Counted from the first letter of the stretch, positions 1 through 9,297 are shown. The stretch: 34,786 bases of DNA from DAINBT01 sp036732785 (GCA_964537505.1 CAZICK010000037.1:1-34786), one strand, 5' to 3'. Notes: generated by a model from the sequence alone, not told the origin. Program-made: numbers and translations.

Positions 1-215
1 TTAATATGTCAGTCGATGCCGGCAAGACGGGCGTGGTACAATTGTTATAACACCTCCAAACAAGTTTGAAGGTGCCACCCGACGGAGAAGATGGCGGGTG
101 TGGGCGGGGCTGGAACTTGTCAATAAAAGATATTGCCCTGAAAAAGGTGTGGAACCCCTTTAATTCTCCTGTCGGATATGCAAATGAATGTGATTGGAGG
201 TCTGCAGGTTCTTTG

Positions 216-1154
216 TCAGTGTCGCTCAAGCCATTCAAGAATGGCTTGAATACTGCCGGTGGCCAGTGCGATGCTCGTATCGGCCGCACCGTAATATAAG
301 TAAATCGTGTCGCCATCGGGGGCGATGGTGTAGCCGCACGGAAAGACGACTTTGTCAACATCGCCGTGCTGCTCGAAAGGTTCCTCCGGGCCAAAAATCC
401 ACTCGTCGCCACGTTTGATGCAAATCTCAGGTGCGTGTAAATCAAACAAAGCCAAGCCGAGCCTGTAAATAGCGCCTGCTGCGTTTTGTCGCACTCCGTG
501 GTAGATCATCAGCCAGCCCTTGGCAGTTTCGATTGGCGGGGGTGAGAGGCCGATCCTGTTCGCATCCCACCATCCGCCCTTTCGGGCTTTGAGCATTAAC
601 TTGTGGTTGCCCCATTGTCGCAAATTGGAGGAGTAGGATATCCAAATGTTCGCGTCGAGCAAACCGACCGGGCGGTGGATCATAGCCCAATCTCCGTCAA
701 TACGATGTGGCAAGAGCACCGCGTCTTTATCTTCCGGCTGCATGACCAAACCATAGCGTTCAAAGTGGTGGAAATCTTCCGTGAGTGCCAGAGACACACC
801 TGGGCCGTCGTGTGTGTAGGCGGTGTAAACGACGGCATACTTGTTTAGTTCGCTGACAAATGTTATACGTGGATCTTCAATGCCCCAAAATTCTTCCGGA
901 AAGTGGTCCGGATCGGGCATCAAAGTAGGCTGGTCATCGATTTTCCAGCCGTCGATGCCATTGGCAGAGCGTGCGGCACACAGGTGGGAATGCCCGCGTC
1001 GGTCTTCCACACGGCACAAGAGCAGGGTAATGCCATCAGGCAACAATACCGCGCCAGGATTGAACACGCTATGTACCGGGTAGGGCCATTGGCCGGCGGT
1101 CAGGATGGGATTGCTTTTATGTCGCTTAAAAAGTTCAAGGTACTGATTATTCAT
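216..1154 (-). CDS. GH130-family beta-mannoside phosphorylase/mannosidase-like protein
   Basis: A 312-residue cytoplasmic protein with no signal peptide. The layout is that of a GH130 five-bladed propeller: FNPGAV near residue 32, CRVEDRRG near 47 and WGIEDPRIT near 90 are typical family motifs. GH130 enzymes phosphorolyse or hydrolyse beta-1,2- or beta-1,4-linked mannosides; the exact linkage cannot be read from the sequence. Its ATG overlaps the TAA of the upstream glycosyltransferase by one base (TAATG), so the two are almost certainly translationally coupled. The pairing of a GT4-type synthase with a GH130 enzyme suggests turnover of an intracellular or cell-surface mannan-like glycan (inference). 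The last codons contain a near-perfect 11-bp inverted repeat (226-249). Confidence 0.85.
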   Translation of the reverse strand: MNNQYLELFKRHKSNPILTAGQWPYPVHSVFNPGAVLLPDGITLLLCRVEDRRGHSHLCAARSANGIDGWKIDDQPTLMPDPDHFPEEFWGIEDPRITFVSELNKYAVVYTAYTHDGPGVSLALTEDFHHFERYGLVMQPEDKDAVLLPHRIDGDWAMIHRPVGLLDANIWISYSSNLRQWGNHKLMLKARKGGWWDANRIGLSPPPIETAKGWLMIYHGVRQNAAGAIYRLGLALFDLHAPEICIKRGDEWIFGPEEPFEQHGDVDKVVFPCGYTIAPDGDTIYLYYGAADTSIALATGSIQAILEWLERH

Positions 1155-3433
1155 TAGTTTTTTGCCTCCAGTTTTATAAGAATGTTTTCAGCCAGCCGTA
1201 GTTCCAGCAGGGATTGGAGAAAGGACAGCGTTGATTCTGCGCCCTGGTTTTCGTTAATGCGGTCGGGATGCAAGCCGTCCCGACAGCCGCCCGTCGTCGG
1301 ATCGTAGATGGGCAGATTCAGGTCGTTGCGTCCGAGGAACCATTCAAAGGCTCTGAGGGCTTCCTTACGCCATCGCTCATCGCCTGTGATCCGGTAGGCT
1401 TCGAGACAGGCGGAGATCATCGTCTGCGCTTCGACCGGCTGTTGATCGAACCGGGTCCGCTCACCTCCTTGCGGATAAAATCCATTGGAACCGACAGGAA
1501 CAAAATACCCCGTGCTCGCGTGCTGCAATTCGGCCAGCCAACACAGTGATTCCAATGCGGCTTCGATCATGGCTGTATCGGCCATCACCTGTCCACATAG
1601 GAGTAAGGCGTGCGGCAATGCGGCGTTACAGTAGGTTACTCGGTCTTCATACCATCGCCATTCATCTGAGCGGTGGTTTTGATACAACTTGAGCAATCGC
1701 ATGGCTAATTCATTCCGGGCCTGACTGGCCCGGCTGTCACCGGCAAACCTCTGCAGGTATTCATGGATGCCGATGATCGCGAAAGACCAGGCGCGTGGAC
1801 TGGTTGTGTTGAGAATAGCGGGCAATGCCTGCTCGAACACCCAGCCCGCCGTACTGTACAAGGACGGTATGTTCGAACGTCCCAACACGATACCTAGCGC
1901 CCACAACGTACGGCCGTGGCTGTCATCGGAGCCGCACTCTTCCAGCCAGTGTCGCCGGTAATCCATAAAGTTACGGAAGCGTCCGTTTTTTGTATTGAAA
2001 GCATACAAAATAAAGGCGAGATAGCGGGTGCAAAGTCCTAAGGACGTTTTGTTGCCCAGTGCTTCCAGGTACGTGCTCACAATCAGAGCGCGGGCATTGT
2101 CGTCTATGCTGTAGCCCTCGCGATAGTTGGGCACGATGAAAGTGGCATGTTGTAATATACCGGTGTCGTCCGTCATGTGTCGCAGATGATCGAGTTTGAG
2201 TATCGGCAGTTCGGTCGGGCGTTTGTCCAGCGGTTTGACCGTGAAGCCGGCCGGGATGAAATGTCGGCGTTCAACGCGTGCGCGTTCGAAACTCGTAATA
2301 TAGTGGTGCGCCACCTCTGGCCAGATCATCTGTCGGCCAAACATATAAGCGCGCTTGCGCATGGCGTGTCGCTGGGACTCGTTGTCTAAAAGGTTAATCA
2401 CCTGCTCGGCCATAGCTGCCGGATCCCGAAACGGTACCAGCAGTCCCCGTCCCTCATCCAGCATTTCCTGGGCGTACCAGTACGGTGTTGAAATCACCGC
2501 CTTGCCCGCTCCCAGGGTGTATGCAAGTGTACCAGAGGTGATTTGCGCCTCATTGAGGTATGGCGTGATGTAAATATCCGCCGCGCTGATGAATTCAATA
2601 AGCTCTTCCAAACTGACAAAGCGGTTATAAAAGATCACCTGACCTTCCACGCCTTTCTCCTGAGCCAGCCATTGCAGTGATTGACGGTATGTTTCGCCTT
2701 CATTCTGCACGACCTGTGGATGGGTTGCGCCGAGGACGATGTACACCACGTTCGGATGTCGGGCTAAGATGGCGGGCAGTGCGGAGATGACATTTTCGAT
2801 GCCTTTGCCCGCCGAAAGCAAGCCAAAGCTGAGCAAGACGATTTTGCCCTCGACTCCAAACAGATCTTTATGAAAACTTGGGTCCACAAAGGGCACATCA
2901 GGGATACCATGTGGGATCAGATCAATCTTTTCCGGTCGCACTCCATAGATTTCCTGCAAAAATTCCACGCCACGCTTACTCATGACAACCAGCCGATCAG
3001 ACAGGGCCGCGATTTCTTCCAACACCCGCTTTTGATCGGGATTGGGGTCTCGCAGAATGGTGTGTAGTGTCGTGACGATTGGCATCCGCAATTCTCGCAA
3101 GAGCACCAGGATGTGGCTGCCCACGAGTCCGCCGAAAATGCCATACTCATGCTGCAGGGATACGATATCCACGTTGTTGATATTCAGGAAGTCAGCAGCG
3201 CGGCGATAGGAATCAATATCCTTCTCCACGAGTTCAAAGCGAACGCGGGCTGGGTAGGCGTAACCGGCCTCGATATCATTGACCGGCAGTGCAATGCAGG
3301 TTATTTGACGATATTGGGCGGCGATGGACTCACACAAATCGGTAGTAAATGTGGCGATGCCGCACAGTCGCGGCAAGTAGTTGCCGATGAACGCAATGCG
3401 ATTGATTATCGAATTAGTTAAATTATGATTCAT
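1154..3433 (-). CDS. GT4-type glycosyltransferase fused to a C-terminal helical domain
   Basis: About 759 residues. Residues 1 to about 390 form a GT-B glycosyltransferase of the GT4 type: N-terminal IAFIGNYLPRLCGIATFTTD, then HEYGIFGG, LLSFGLLSAGKGIENV and the donor-site stretch after YLNEAQITSGTLAY. Residues from about 400 to the end form a separate alpha-helical domain (YSIDDNARALIV, SHGRTLWALG, repeated helix pairs) resembling an alpha/alpha toroid. An ATG at 3487 is also in frame, but I chose 3433 because an AAAAGGA ribosome site sits 9 nt before it and the protein begins right before the first Rossmann strand. It is coupled to the GH130 gene. The donor is probably a nucleotide sugar such as GDP-mannose (inference). 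Confidence 0.85.
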   Translation of the reverse strand: MNHNLTNSIINRIAFIGNYLPRLCGIATFTTDLCESIAAQYRQITCIALPVNDIEAGYAYPARVRFELVEKDIDSYRRAADFLNINNVDIVSLQHEYGIFGGLVGSHILVLLRELRMPIVTTLHTILRDPNPDQKRVLEEIAALSDRLVVMSKRGVEFLQEIYGVRPEKIDLIPHGIPDVPFVDPSFHKDLFGVEGKIVLLSFGLLSAGKGIENVISALPAILARHPNVVYIVLGATHPQVVQNEGETYRQSLQWLAQEKGVEGQVIFYNRFVSLEELIEFISAADIYITPYLNEAQITSGTLAYTLGAGKAVISTPYWYAQEMLDEGRGLLVPFRDPAAMAEQVINLLDNESQRHAMRKRAYMFGRQMIWPEVAHHYITSFERARVERRHFIPAGFTVKPLDKRPTELPILKLDHLRHMTDDTGILQHATFIVPNYREGYSIDDNARALIVSTYLEALGNKTSLGLCTRYLAFILYAFNTKNGRFRNFMDYRRHWLEECGSDDSHGRTLWALGIVLGRSNIPSLYSTAGWVFEQALPAILNTTSPRAWSFAIIGIHEYLQRFAGDSRASQARNELAMRLLKLYQNHRSDEWRWYEDRVTYCNAALPHALLLCGQVMADTAMIEAALESLCWLAELQHASTGYFVPVGSNGFYPQGGERTRFDQQPVEAQTMISACLEAYRITGDERWRKEALRAFEWFLGRNDLNLPIYDPTTGGCRDGLHPDRINENQGAESTLSFLQSLLELRLAENILIKLEAKN

Positions 3434-3570
3434 GATGAACATTCCTTTTCTGGAAACCAGTTTCCTTTTTGTCGTTTCCTGGCCCATAAGCGTAAAAAGG
3501 CGGTTGCTATGGTGACTGCCTTGTCCGCATCCATCTTAACAAATTCTATGCTGCCACGATGGGTAATGTG

Positions 3571-3624
3571 CCGGGAGATTAAGGATATCCGGGATTTTCC
3601 ATATAACCGAGATTTCCCAGATAA
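3571..3624. repeat. Three head-to-tail 18-bp degenerate repeats
   Basis: Units start at 3571, 3589 and 3607, with a period of exactly 18 bp. They begin CCGGGAGATT, CCGGGATTTT and CCGAGATTTC and end in ATAT, ATAA and ATAA. They lie in the 438-bp gap between the leftward glycosyltransferase gene and rightward asd. An open frame crosses them but has no homology I recognise and no good ribosome site. Iterons for a regulator are one reading. Confidence 0.5.
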
Positions 3625-3743
3625 ACAACTTCAAATATACTTTTTCTTCTATTTGTCGCGATACTACCAAGTTCTCATAGCTTATGCAAGTCATTTTGGC
3701 ATAATTTCTGCTGAAGCCACAAAATCAGAGCTTGACAAAAAGG

Positions 3744-3771
3744 TTGAGTTGTTATACCCAATGTGTATAAT
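3744..3771 (+). promoter_or_regulatory. Candidate promoter of asd
   Basis: TTGAGT (3744-3749), a 16-bp spacer and TATAAT (3766-3771), about 100 bp before asd. A second TTGACA at 3732 has no well-spaced -10. The -10 lies inside copy A of the dispersed element. Confidence 0.4.
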
Positions 3772-3790
3772 AATTCCTGGCAGTGCCAAT
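3755..3790 (+). repeat. Dispersed element, copy A
   Basis: TACCCAATG at 3755, 12 nt including TATAAT, then CCTGGCAGTGCCAAT. The second part contains the palindrome TGGC-AGT-GCCA (3778-3788). The same two parts in the same order recur at 8503, 11022 and, reversed, 28815. Confidence 0.6.
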
Positions 3791-3871
3791 TGTGGCGTCA
3801 GCGTCAAAAGGATTGTGAAACTTTGATTTCGGTTTTGGCGCCAACATCAACTATAAGGAAGGTAATAGGTT

Positions 3872-4876
3872 ATGTCGCTTAAAGTAGCTATCGCAGGTGT
3901 TACCGGGGCGGTGGGGCAGGAGTTTTTGCGGATATTGGAGCAGCGAGGGTTTCCGGCAACTGAATATAAGTTTTTGGCCTCGTCCCGCTCGGCGGGTAAA
4001 AAGATGATGTTCGCCGGGGTAGAATATACCGTCGAGGAGCTTACGGAAGGCAGTTTCGAAGATACCGATATCGCCCTGTTCAGCGCCGGTGCGGCGATCA
4101 GTAAGCAATTTGCCCCGATCGCGGTGGGTAAGGGCTGTACCGTGGTGGACAACTCCTCGGCGTTTCGTATGGAAGACGATGTTCCGCTGGTGGTGCCTGA
4201 GATCAACCCGGAGATGATCTACCAGAATAAAGGTATTATTTCCAACCCTAACTGTACGACGATTATCGGTATTGTACCGGTTTGGCCGCTGCATAAGGCT
4301 AACCCCGTCAAGCGAATAGTGGCTAGTACGTATCAGGCGGTCAGCGGCGCCGGCATGGGAGCTATGCTGGAGTTGGAATCACAAACCCGCGACGTGCTGG
4401 ACGGGAGAGAACCGCAGGCGAAGGTATTTCAGCATCCGTGCGCTTTCAATGTGTTCAGCCATAATAGCAAAGTCGGAGATAACGGCTATAATGTCGAAGA
4501 AATGAAGTTTGTTCATGAGACGCATAAGATATTCAACGATTATTCGATAGCTATTACCTGTACGTGCATACGCGTACCGGTTATGCGGGCACACTGCGAG
4601 AGTATCAACCTGGAATTTACCAATCCCATGGAAGTTGAAGACGTGGTGGATCTGCTGCATCAGGCGCCCGGGGTGACGATAGTCGATGACCAGGAAAATA
4701 ATTACTTTCCTATGCCGGTGGATGCGTCCGGTCAGGATGACGTGCTAGTCGGTCGGATTCGCCGGGACGAATCACTGCCCGATAATCGCGGTATTAATAT
4801 TTGGCTTTCCGGCGATCAACTGCGTAAAGGCGCCGCGCTTAATGCTGTCCAGATCGCTGAGATTCTGGCTAAATAA
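3872..4876 (+). CDS. asd: Aspartate-semialdehyde dehydrogenase
   Basis: A cytoplasmic enzyme of 334 residues, the usual family length. It reduces L-aspartyl-4-phosphate to aspartate semialdehyde with NADPH, feeding lysine, diaminopimelate, threonine and methionine synthesis. The N-terminus has the nucleotide-binding loop GVTGAVGQ. The catalytic cysteine is in SNPNCTT near residue 130, followed by STYQAVSGAG; the substrate-binding stretch is CIRVPVMRAH near residue 230. The start follows AAGGAAGG with good spacing. truA begins one base after the stop, so the two are one transcript. Confidence 0.96.
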   Translation: MSLKVAIAGVTGAVGQEFLRILEQRGFPATEYKFLASSRSAGKKMMFAGVEYTVEELTEGSFEDTDIALFSAGAAISKQFAPIAVGKGCTVVDNSSAFRMEDDVPLVVPEINPEMIYQNKGIISNPNCTTIIGIVPVWPLHKANPVKRIVASTYQAVSGAGMGAMLELESQTRDVLDGREPQAKVFQHPCAFNVFSHNSKVGDNGYNVEEMKFVHETHKIFNDYSIAITCTCIRVPVMRAHCESINLEFTNPMEVEDVVDLLHQAPGVTIVDDQENNYFPMPVDASGQDDVLVGRIRRDESLPDNRGINIWLSGDQLRKGAALNAVQIAEILAK

Positions 4877-4877
4877 T

Positions 4878-5627
4878 ATGGGCCAACGCAACGTCAAATT
4901 GACCATTGCATACGATGGCAGTGCTTATCACGGCTGGCAAAGACAGCTTGAAGAGATATCCACGGTTCAACAGGTTTTGGAAGAGGCGGCCGGGCGGGCG
5001 GTCGGCGGGCCGGTGAGCGTTCGCGGCGCAAGCCGAACCGATACCGGCGTTCATGCGGTCGGTCAGGTGGCCAATTTTTTTACCGATACGCCCATTCCTT
5101 CCGGTCGTCTGCACCGAGTTATTACCAAATATCTTCCCGCGGATATTCGCGTTACCAGAGTTGAGGATGTGAGTGATGATTTTGACGCTATCGCCTCAGC
5201 TCAAAGCAAGCTTTACCGCTATACGGTGTTCAATCATTATGAGATGCCGTTGTCGGTGAAGAACAACTGCTATCATTATTATTACAAGTGCGATGAGACC
5301 CTTATGCAAAAGGCGTCGTTCGACCTGCTCGGCGAACACGACTTTACCAGCTTTACCACAAACTCGCAGGACAATCAGCGGCGGTCCCTGGTGCGCACTC
5401 TTTATCGCTGCCAAGTGTGGCGTAAATATCATTACATCTACTTTGATCTGGAGGGTGGCGGTTTTCTTTATCACATGGTGCGGAATATTGTGGGGATGCT
5501 GCTGGATATTGGGCGCGGTCATTGCCCGGCAGACTGCATACCGGGTATATTGGCGGCTCTGGACCGTCAGGCCGCCGGTCCTATGGCGCCGGCGTGCGGC
5601 CTGTGCCTGCAATGGATAAAATATTAA
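4878..5627 (+). CDS. truA: tRNA pseudouridine(38-40) synthase
   Basis: A 249-residue TruA that isomerises uridines 38 to 40 in the tRNA anticodon arm. Conserved features are YDGSAYHGWQRQ near residue 12, the catalytic aspartate in SRTDTGVHA (Asp55 from this start) and FLYHMVRNIVG in the C-terminal half. A longer frame opens at 4842, but it overlaps asd and adds residues with no family counterpart; the ATG at 4878, one base after the asd stop, gives the normal N-terminus. No separate ribosome site is evident, as expected for coupled translation. Confidence 0.95.
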   Translation: MGQRNVKLTIAYDGSAYHGWQRQLEEISTVQQVLEEAAGRAVGGPVSVRGASRTDTGVHAVGQVANFFTDTPIPSGRLHRVITKYLPADIRVTRVEDVSDDFDAIASAQSKLYRYTVFNHYEMPLSVKNNCYHYYYKCDETLMQKASFDLLGEHDFTSFTTNSQDNQRRSLVRTLYRCQVWRKYHYIYFDLEGGGFLYHMVRNIVGMLLDIGRGHCPADCIPGILAALDRQAAGPMAPACGLCLQWIKY

Positions 5628-5645
5628 AAAACAAAAGGGGAAAAA

Positions 5646-7274
5646 GTGAAAAAGAAATCACTATTAAATCGCTGGCTTGTATTTACAACTTTGGTTATTT
5701 CTGTTATCGCCTTAACTGAGCAAATGGCCTGTGCGGATGGGAAGTATTTTCCGGAACAGGCATATAAGATACCTCCCAAGATACCCAGCCAGAAAGCGAT
5801 ATTAGTTTACAAAGACGGTATCGAAAAATTGATTATTGAATCGGCGATGGAGGGTCAGGGCAGGGAATTTGGCTGGATTATCCCGCTACCCTCGAAACCA
5901 ACGGATTTTGCCGAGGTTTCCCCTGGACTTGTCAAAACATTGAACCTGACCATTCGTCCGGAAATTACTCATGATCTTACCAGCTCATTAGAAGGACTTT
6001 ACACAGTTACAATATTTGTAACTGCGTGGTTTCTATTAGCAGTATTGCTCAAAAAACGTACCCTTTTCTTATCAATAATATTTTTGGCTATCGCTTTATT
6101 TATCAGCATATTGACGCCGGTTATGCGCGGTACATTAGGAATATCGATAGATGTACCTGGTGTTAGGGTTCTGGATGTTGAGGACGTCGGCAGTTATGGC
6201 CTTGCCGTGCTGGAAGCAGAAACGGCAGAAGCATTAAATCAATGGCTTGGCGGTAACGGTTTCCAAGGCCTATCGGATAAGGATAGGGTAATCGTATCTG
6301 ATTACATTGAGCAAAATTGGTGTTTTGTGGCTGCCAAGTTGCGCCGGGAGGAATCAGGCTATAGCGAACCGCATCCCCTTGCCATGTCCTTTGTTGCCGA
6401 AGAACCCATTTATCCCATGCGTCTTACTTCTACGGTAGGCAACGATGTCTATCTGGAACTCTTTGTGATTGCTCAGAAAAAAGCGGCTTGCAGGAACTTA
6501 GTGCTCGAACATTCTGACAGATATTCTTTTTCAAAAAAAGCGAATTTGAATTACTTCAGCAAAGATGTTGAGGATGTTCTGCCCGGCTTCATTGGCAAAA
6601 CATATCGCCAAAAAATTGGCCATCCCGAAGTTTTCAAGTGTATGTGGGATGGGTGCGTATTGAGCAAGTTGTGTGGGACACTTGCCCCTGCCGAAATGAA
6701 CAAAGATATCGTCATAGCGTTGAAATCAGGTGGATCATTTAGAAAGCATTATTTCAGCCAACGAGGAGCAAATGGAACAAGCTTGATGGTTTGCCTGACT
6801 ACTTGGAGCATTCTACTTCTTGTTCTATATCTAGTTTTCCAAAACAAGATCAAAGGCGAAAATGGAAGGGAATTCGCTCTGCTTCGGATAGCCTTACCTA
6901 TAGTGTTATTATCGCTTATACTTGGTGGAATCACATACGCGCTATTGCCAAAAACCGAAGTTGAAACTGGACATAAACATTTTCGTATTTTCTATCGTAT
7001 GTGGCTGCACGAACTAGAAGTTTTCACAGAGCAATTTGTCGAAGATAATAAGGGTTTGCAAGAGATGGATATAGCCGAAATCAAGACCCGTTTTCAAGAA
7101 GGTCTGAAATCGTGGGAAGGAAGTATAAAAGATGTTAATATTGACGAGGGAGACTCTCCCGGCAACTATGTGATCTTCGAGGATGAGCGAGGTGTTGTTT
7201 TTCGGTATTTTGATATGGAAGGATTTCCGTTTGACTTTGTACTTAGACTTAAGCCTAATAGGCTTGATAAGTAA
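5646..7274 (+). CDS. DUF2330-like membrane protein
   Basis: A 542-residue protein starting with GTG behind an AGGGG ribosome site. Residues 1-30 look like a signal peptide. The following stretch, with AILVYKDGIEKLIIES and EFGWIIPLPSKPT, resembles the uncharacterised DUF2330 family. Two hydrophobic segments lie near residues 120-165 and two more near 380-435, separated by a soluble part. The C-terminal 100 residues are charged and soluble. It begins 18 nt after truA. Its function is unknown; an envelope location is likely. Many codons are AT-richer than in the neighbouring genes. Confidence 0.7.
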   Translation: MKKKSLLNRWLVFTTLVISVIALTEQMACADGKYFPEQAYKIPPKIPSQKAILVYKDGIEKLIIESAMEGQGREFGWIIPLPSKPTDFAEVSPGLVKTLNLTIRPEITHDLTSSLEGLYTVTIFVTAWFLLAVLLKKRTLFLSIIFLAIALFISILTPVMRGTLGISIDVPGVRVLDVEDVGSYGLAVLEAETAEALNQWLGGNGFQGLSDKDRVIVSDYIEQNWCFVAAKLRREESGYSEPHPLAMSFVAEEPIYPMRLTSTVGNDVYLELFVIAQKKAACRNLVLEHSDRYSFSKKANLNYFSKDVEDVLPGFIGKTYRQKIGHPEVFKCMWDGCVLSKLCGTLAPAEMNKDIVIALKSGGSFRKHYFSQRGANGTSLMVCLTTWSILLLVLYLVFQNKIKGENGREFALLRIALPIVLLSLILGGITYALLPKTEVETGHKHFRIFYRMWLHELEVFTEQFVEDNKGLQEMDIAEIKTRFQEGLKSWEGSIKDVNIDEGDSPGNYVIFEDERGVVFRYFDMEGFPFDFVLRLKPNRLDK

Positions 7275-7294
7275 CAGGATAGATTCGGTTACGC

Positions 7295-8521
7295 ATGAAG
7301 ATTGTACATATAATAACGCGGATGATATTGGGTGGTGCGCAGGAGAATACGCTGCTTAGCTGTGAGGGACTGCACCGTCGTGGTCATGAGGTGACGCTGA
7401 TTACGGGGCCGGCGTTGGGGCCGGAAGGGCAGTTGATGGACCGGGCGCACAAGGGGGGTTATAAAGTGATCGAGCTGGACTGTCTGCGCCGGGCGATAAA
7501 TCCGCTGCGTGATCTGGTGTGTTACTATCGATTGAAAAAATTGCTGGCTAAGCTCGATCCTGACATTGTGCATACTCACTCGGCTAAGGGTGGGGTTCTC
7601 GGCCGATGGGCCGGGTTTGCTCTGCGTGGACGGGGGGCGGAGTGCTGTTGCCGTCTGGTGGGTAAATTGCGTGAGGCGCAGATGGCCGCAAGACCTCGGC
7701 CGAGAATTGTGCATACGATACACGGTTTGGCGTTTCATCCTTATCAGTCGGGTTGGCTTAATCGTCTGTATATAGCTGTCGAGCGCAGTATGGGGCGGCG
7801 GACCGATGCTTTTATCAGTGTGGCCGAGGCGATGACGCAACAAGCCCTGGCGGCAGGAATCGGGCGGCGGCAACAATTCACCAAGATATTTTCCGGATTG
7901 GAGACGCAATATTTTCTGCAAAAGCCGTCGGCCCAGGAGATCGCCGCCTTGCGTGGCGAACTGAATATACCGACTGACGCAGTGGTGATTGTCACGATAG
8001 CGAGACTGTTCGAATTGAAAGGACATGAATACATTATCGAATCAGCTAAGCGATTGGCGGAGCGTTATGAAAATGTGGTGTGGCTGTTCGTGGGCGACGG
8101 TAATCTGCGTGGTAAACTGGAACGGCAGATTGCCGAGGCGGGGCTGACTGACAGGTTTCGTTTGAGTGGCCTGGTTGCTCCTGAACGTATCGGTCAGTTG
8201 CTGCATGCTTGTGACATTCTGGTGCATTGCTCACTGCGGGAAGGGTTGGCCCGGGCGTTGCCCCAGGGACTGTTGTGCGGCAAGGGAGTGGTTAGTTTTG
8301 ATGTGGATGGGGCCGGCGAGGTGGTGATCGACGATAAAACAGGTTTTCTGGTACCGCCTAAAGACGTGTCGGCCTTGAGCGAGGCGTTGGAAAAGCTTAT
8401 TGGCCAGGCTCAGTTGCGGGAGCGGCTGGGTCAGGCGGGGCTGGAACTGTGCCGTAAAGAATTTGACCATGAACTGATGGTCGATAGAATAGAGGGTGTT
8501 TATACCCAATGGGCGTTATAA
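7295..8521 (+). CDS. GT4-family glycosyltransferase
   Basis: A 408-residue GT-B glycosyltransferase. The N-terminal acceptor domain begins MKIVHIITRMILGGAQENT. HTHSAKGGVLGRWAG and IVHTIHGLAFHP follow near residues 90-150. The donor domain has IARLFELKGHEYIIES and the donor-sugar motif around REGLARALPQGLLCGK near residue 315. It probably works on a surface polysaccharide or lipid-linked glycan at the inner membrane face; acceptor and donor are not readable. Family members often sit beside LmbE/PIG-L deacetylases in thiol or glycan pathways, and a damaged one follows here. Copy B of the dispersed element overlaps its final codons and stop. Confidence 0.88.
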   Translation: MKIVHIITRMILGGAQENTLLSCEGLHRRGHEVTLITGPALGPEGQLMDRAHKGGYKVIELDCLRRAINPLRDLVCYYRLKKLLAKLDPDIVHTHSAKGGVLGRWAGFALRGRGAECCCRLVGKLREAQMAARPRPRIVHTIHGLAFHPYQSGWLNRLYIAVERSMGRRTDAFISVAEAMTQQALAAGIGRRQQFTKIFSGLETQYFLQKPSAQEIAALRGELNIPTDAVVIVTIARLFELKGHEYIIESAKRLAERYENVVWLFVGDGNLRGKLERQIAEAGLTDRFRLSGLVAPERIGQLLHACDILVHCSLREGLARALPQGLLCGKGVVSFDVDGAGEVVIDDKTGFLVPPKDVSALSEALEKLIGQAQLRERLGQAGLELCRKEFDHELMVDRIEGVYTQWAL

Positions 8522-8537
8522 TTCCTAGCAGAGCCAG
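8503..8537 (+). repeat. Dispersed element, copy B
   Basis: TACCCAATG, 12 nt with TATAAT, then CCTAGCAGAGCCAG. The first part encodes the C-terminus of the glycosyltransferase and its TAA. The element ends 24 nt before the LmbE-like start codon. Confidence 0.55.
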
Positions 8538-8561
8538 GGTTTTAGAAAAGGATCTGAAACA

Positions 8562-9260
8562 ATGAAGAATATTGCATTGATATTTTCGCCGCATCCGGAT
8601 GACGCTGAGTTGGGGATGGGAGGCACAATCGTTCGGATGCTGAAAGACGGCTGGTAGGTGGTTCTGGTTGATATTACCAATGGTGAGCCTACGCCGTCCG
8701 GTAGTGTCGAAATCCGCAGCGGCGAGTCTGCCAAGGCGTCGAAGATACTGGGCCTTACCAAACGTATTTGCCTGGAGCTTCCCAACCGCTATCTGGAGAA
8801 TAACCTGGAATATCGTAGAGTGTTGGCAGAGACTATTCGCCAATTTAAACCTCGCTGGATATTTACTGTTTGTCGGCCAGACGCTCATCCTGATCACGTT
8901 CATGCCGGCGAACTGACTGAGGAGGCCCGGTTTACCGCTAAACTGACCAAAAGTGAAATGGCCTTTGAGCCGCGCTATGCGGAAAAGATTATTTATTATT
9001 ACGCTACGCATTTGCGTGTACATGCTCAGCCGAGCTTCGTCGTAGATATCACCGATCAGTGGGACCGTAAGATCGAAGCGGTTAAGGCTTACCAAAGCCA
9101 ATTTTGGCTCAATCAATCAGACCCTCAGAAAAAAGGCTGGATCATCGATCATATCGCTTCGATTTGTGGTTATTTCGGCAATCGGATCGGGGTGAAATAC
9201 GGTGAACCGTTTTTCTGTCATGAACTGGTTGGGTTGACCAGCGTTAATCATCTGTTGTGA
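8562..9260 (+). pseudogene. LmbE/PIG-L deacetylase gene interrupted by in-frame TAG
   Basis: Read through, this is a 232-codon LmbE-like N-acetylglucosaminyl deacetylase, full length for the family. An AAGGA site lies 10 nt before the ATG. The zinc motif HPDDAELG is at codons 11-18 and the second metal-region motif HPDHVHAG follows near codon 110. Codon 32 is TAG (8655-8657), exactly in frame between them, just before VVLVDITNGEPTP. A GTG at 8658 could restart translation but would lose the HPDD zinc ligands. The rest of the frame is intact, so the lesion is recent, a sequencing error, or read through. A CAG, AAG or GAG to TAG change is the simplest explanation. Confidence 0.8.
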
Positions 9261-9297
9261 ACGGGTAACCCGGCGGGATGACTGTGGTGTTGCAAAA

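Noticed and set aside
3425..3826. A 133-codon plus-strand frame across the glycosyltransferase-asd gap.
   Set aside because: It overlaps the divergent gene start, has no convincing ribosome site, and its middle merely translates the 18-bp repeats.
8658..9260. A shorter functional LmbE protein from the GTG at 8658.
   Set aside because: It would lack the HPDD metal motif and has no ribosome site.
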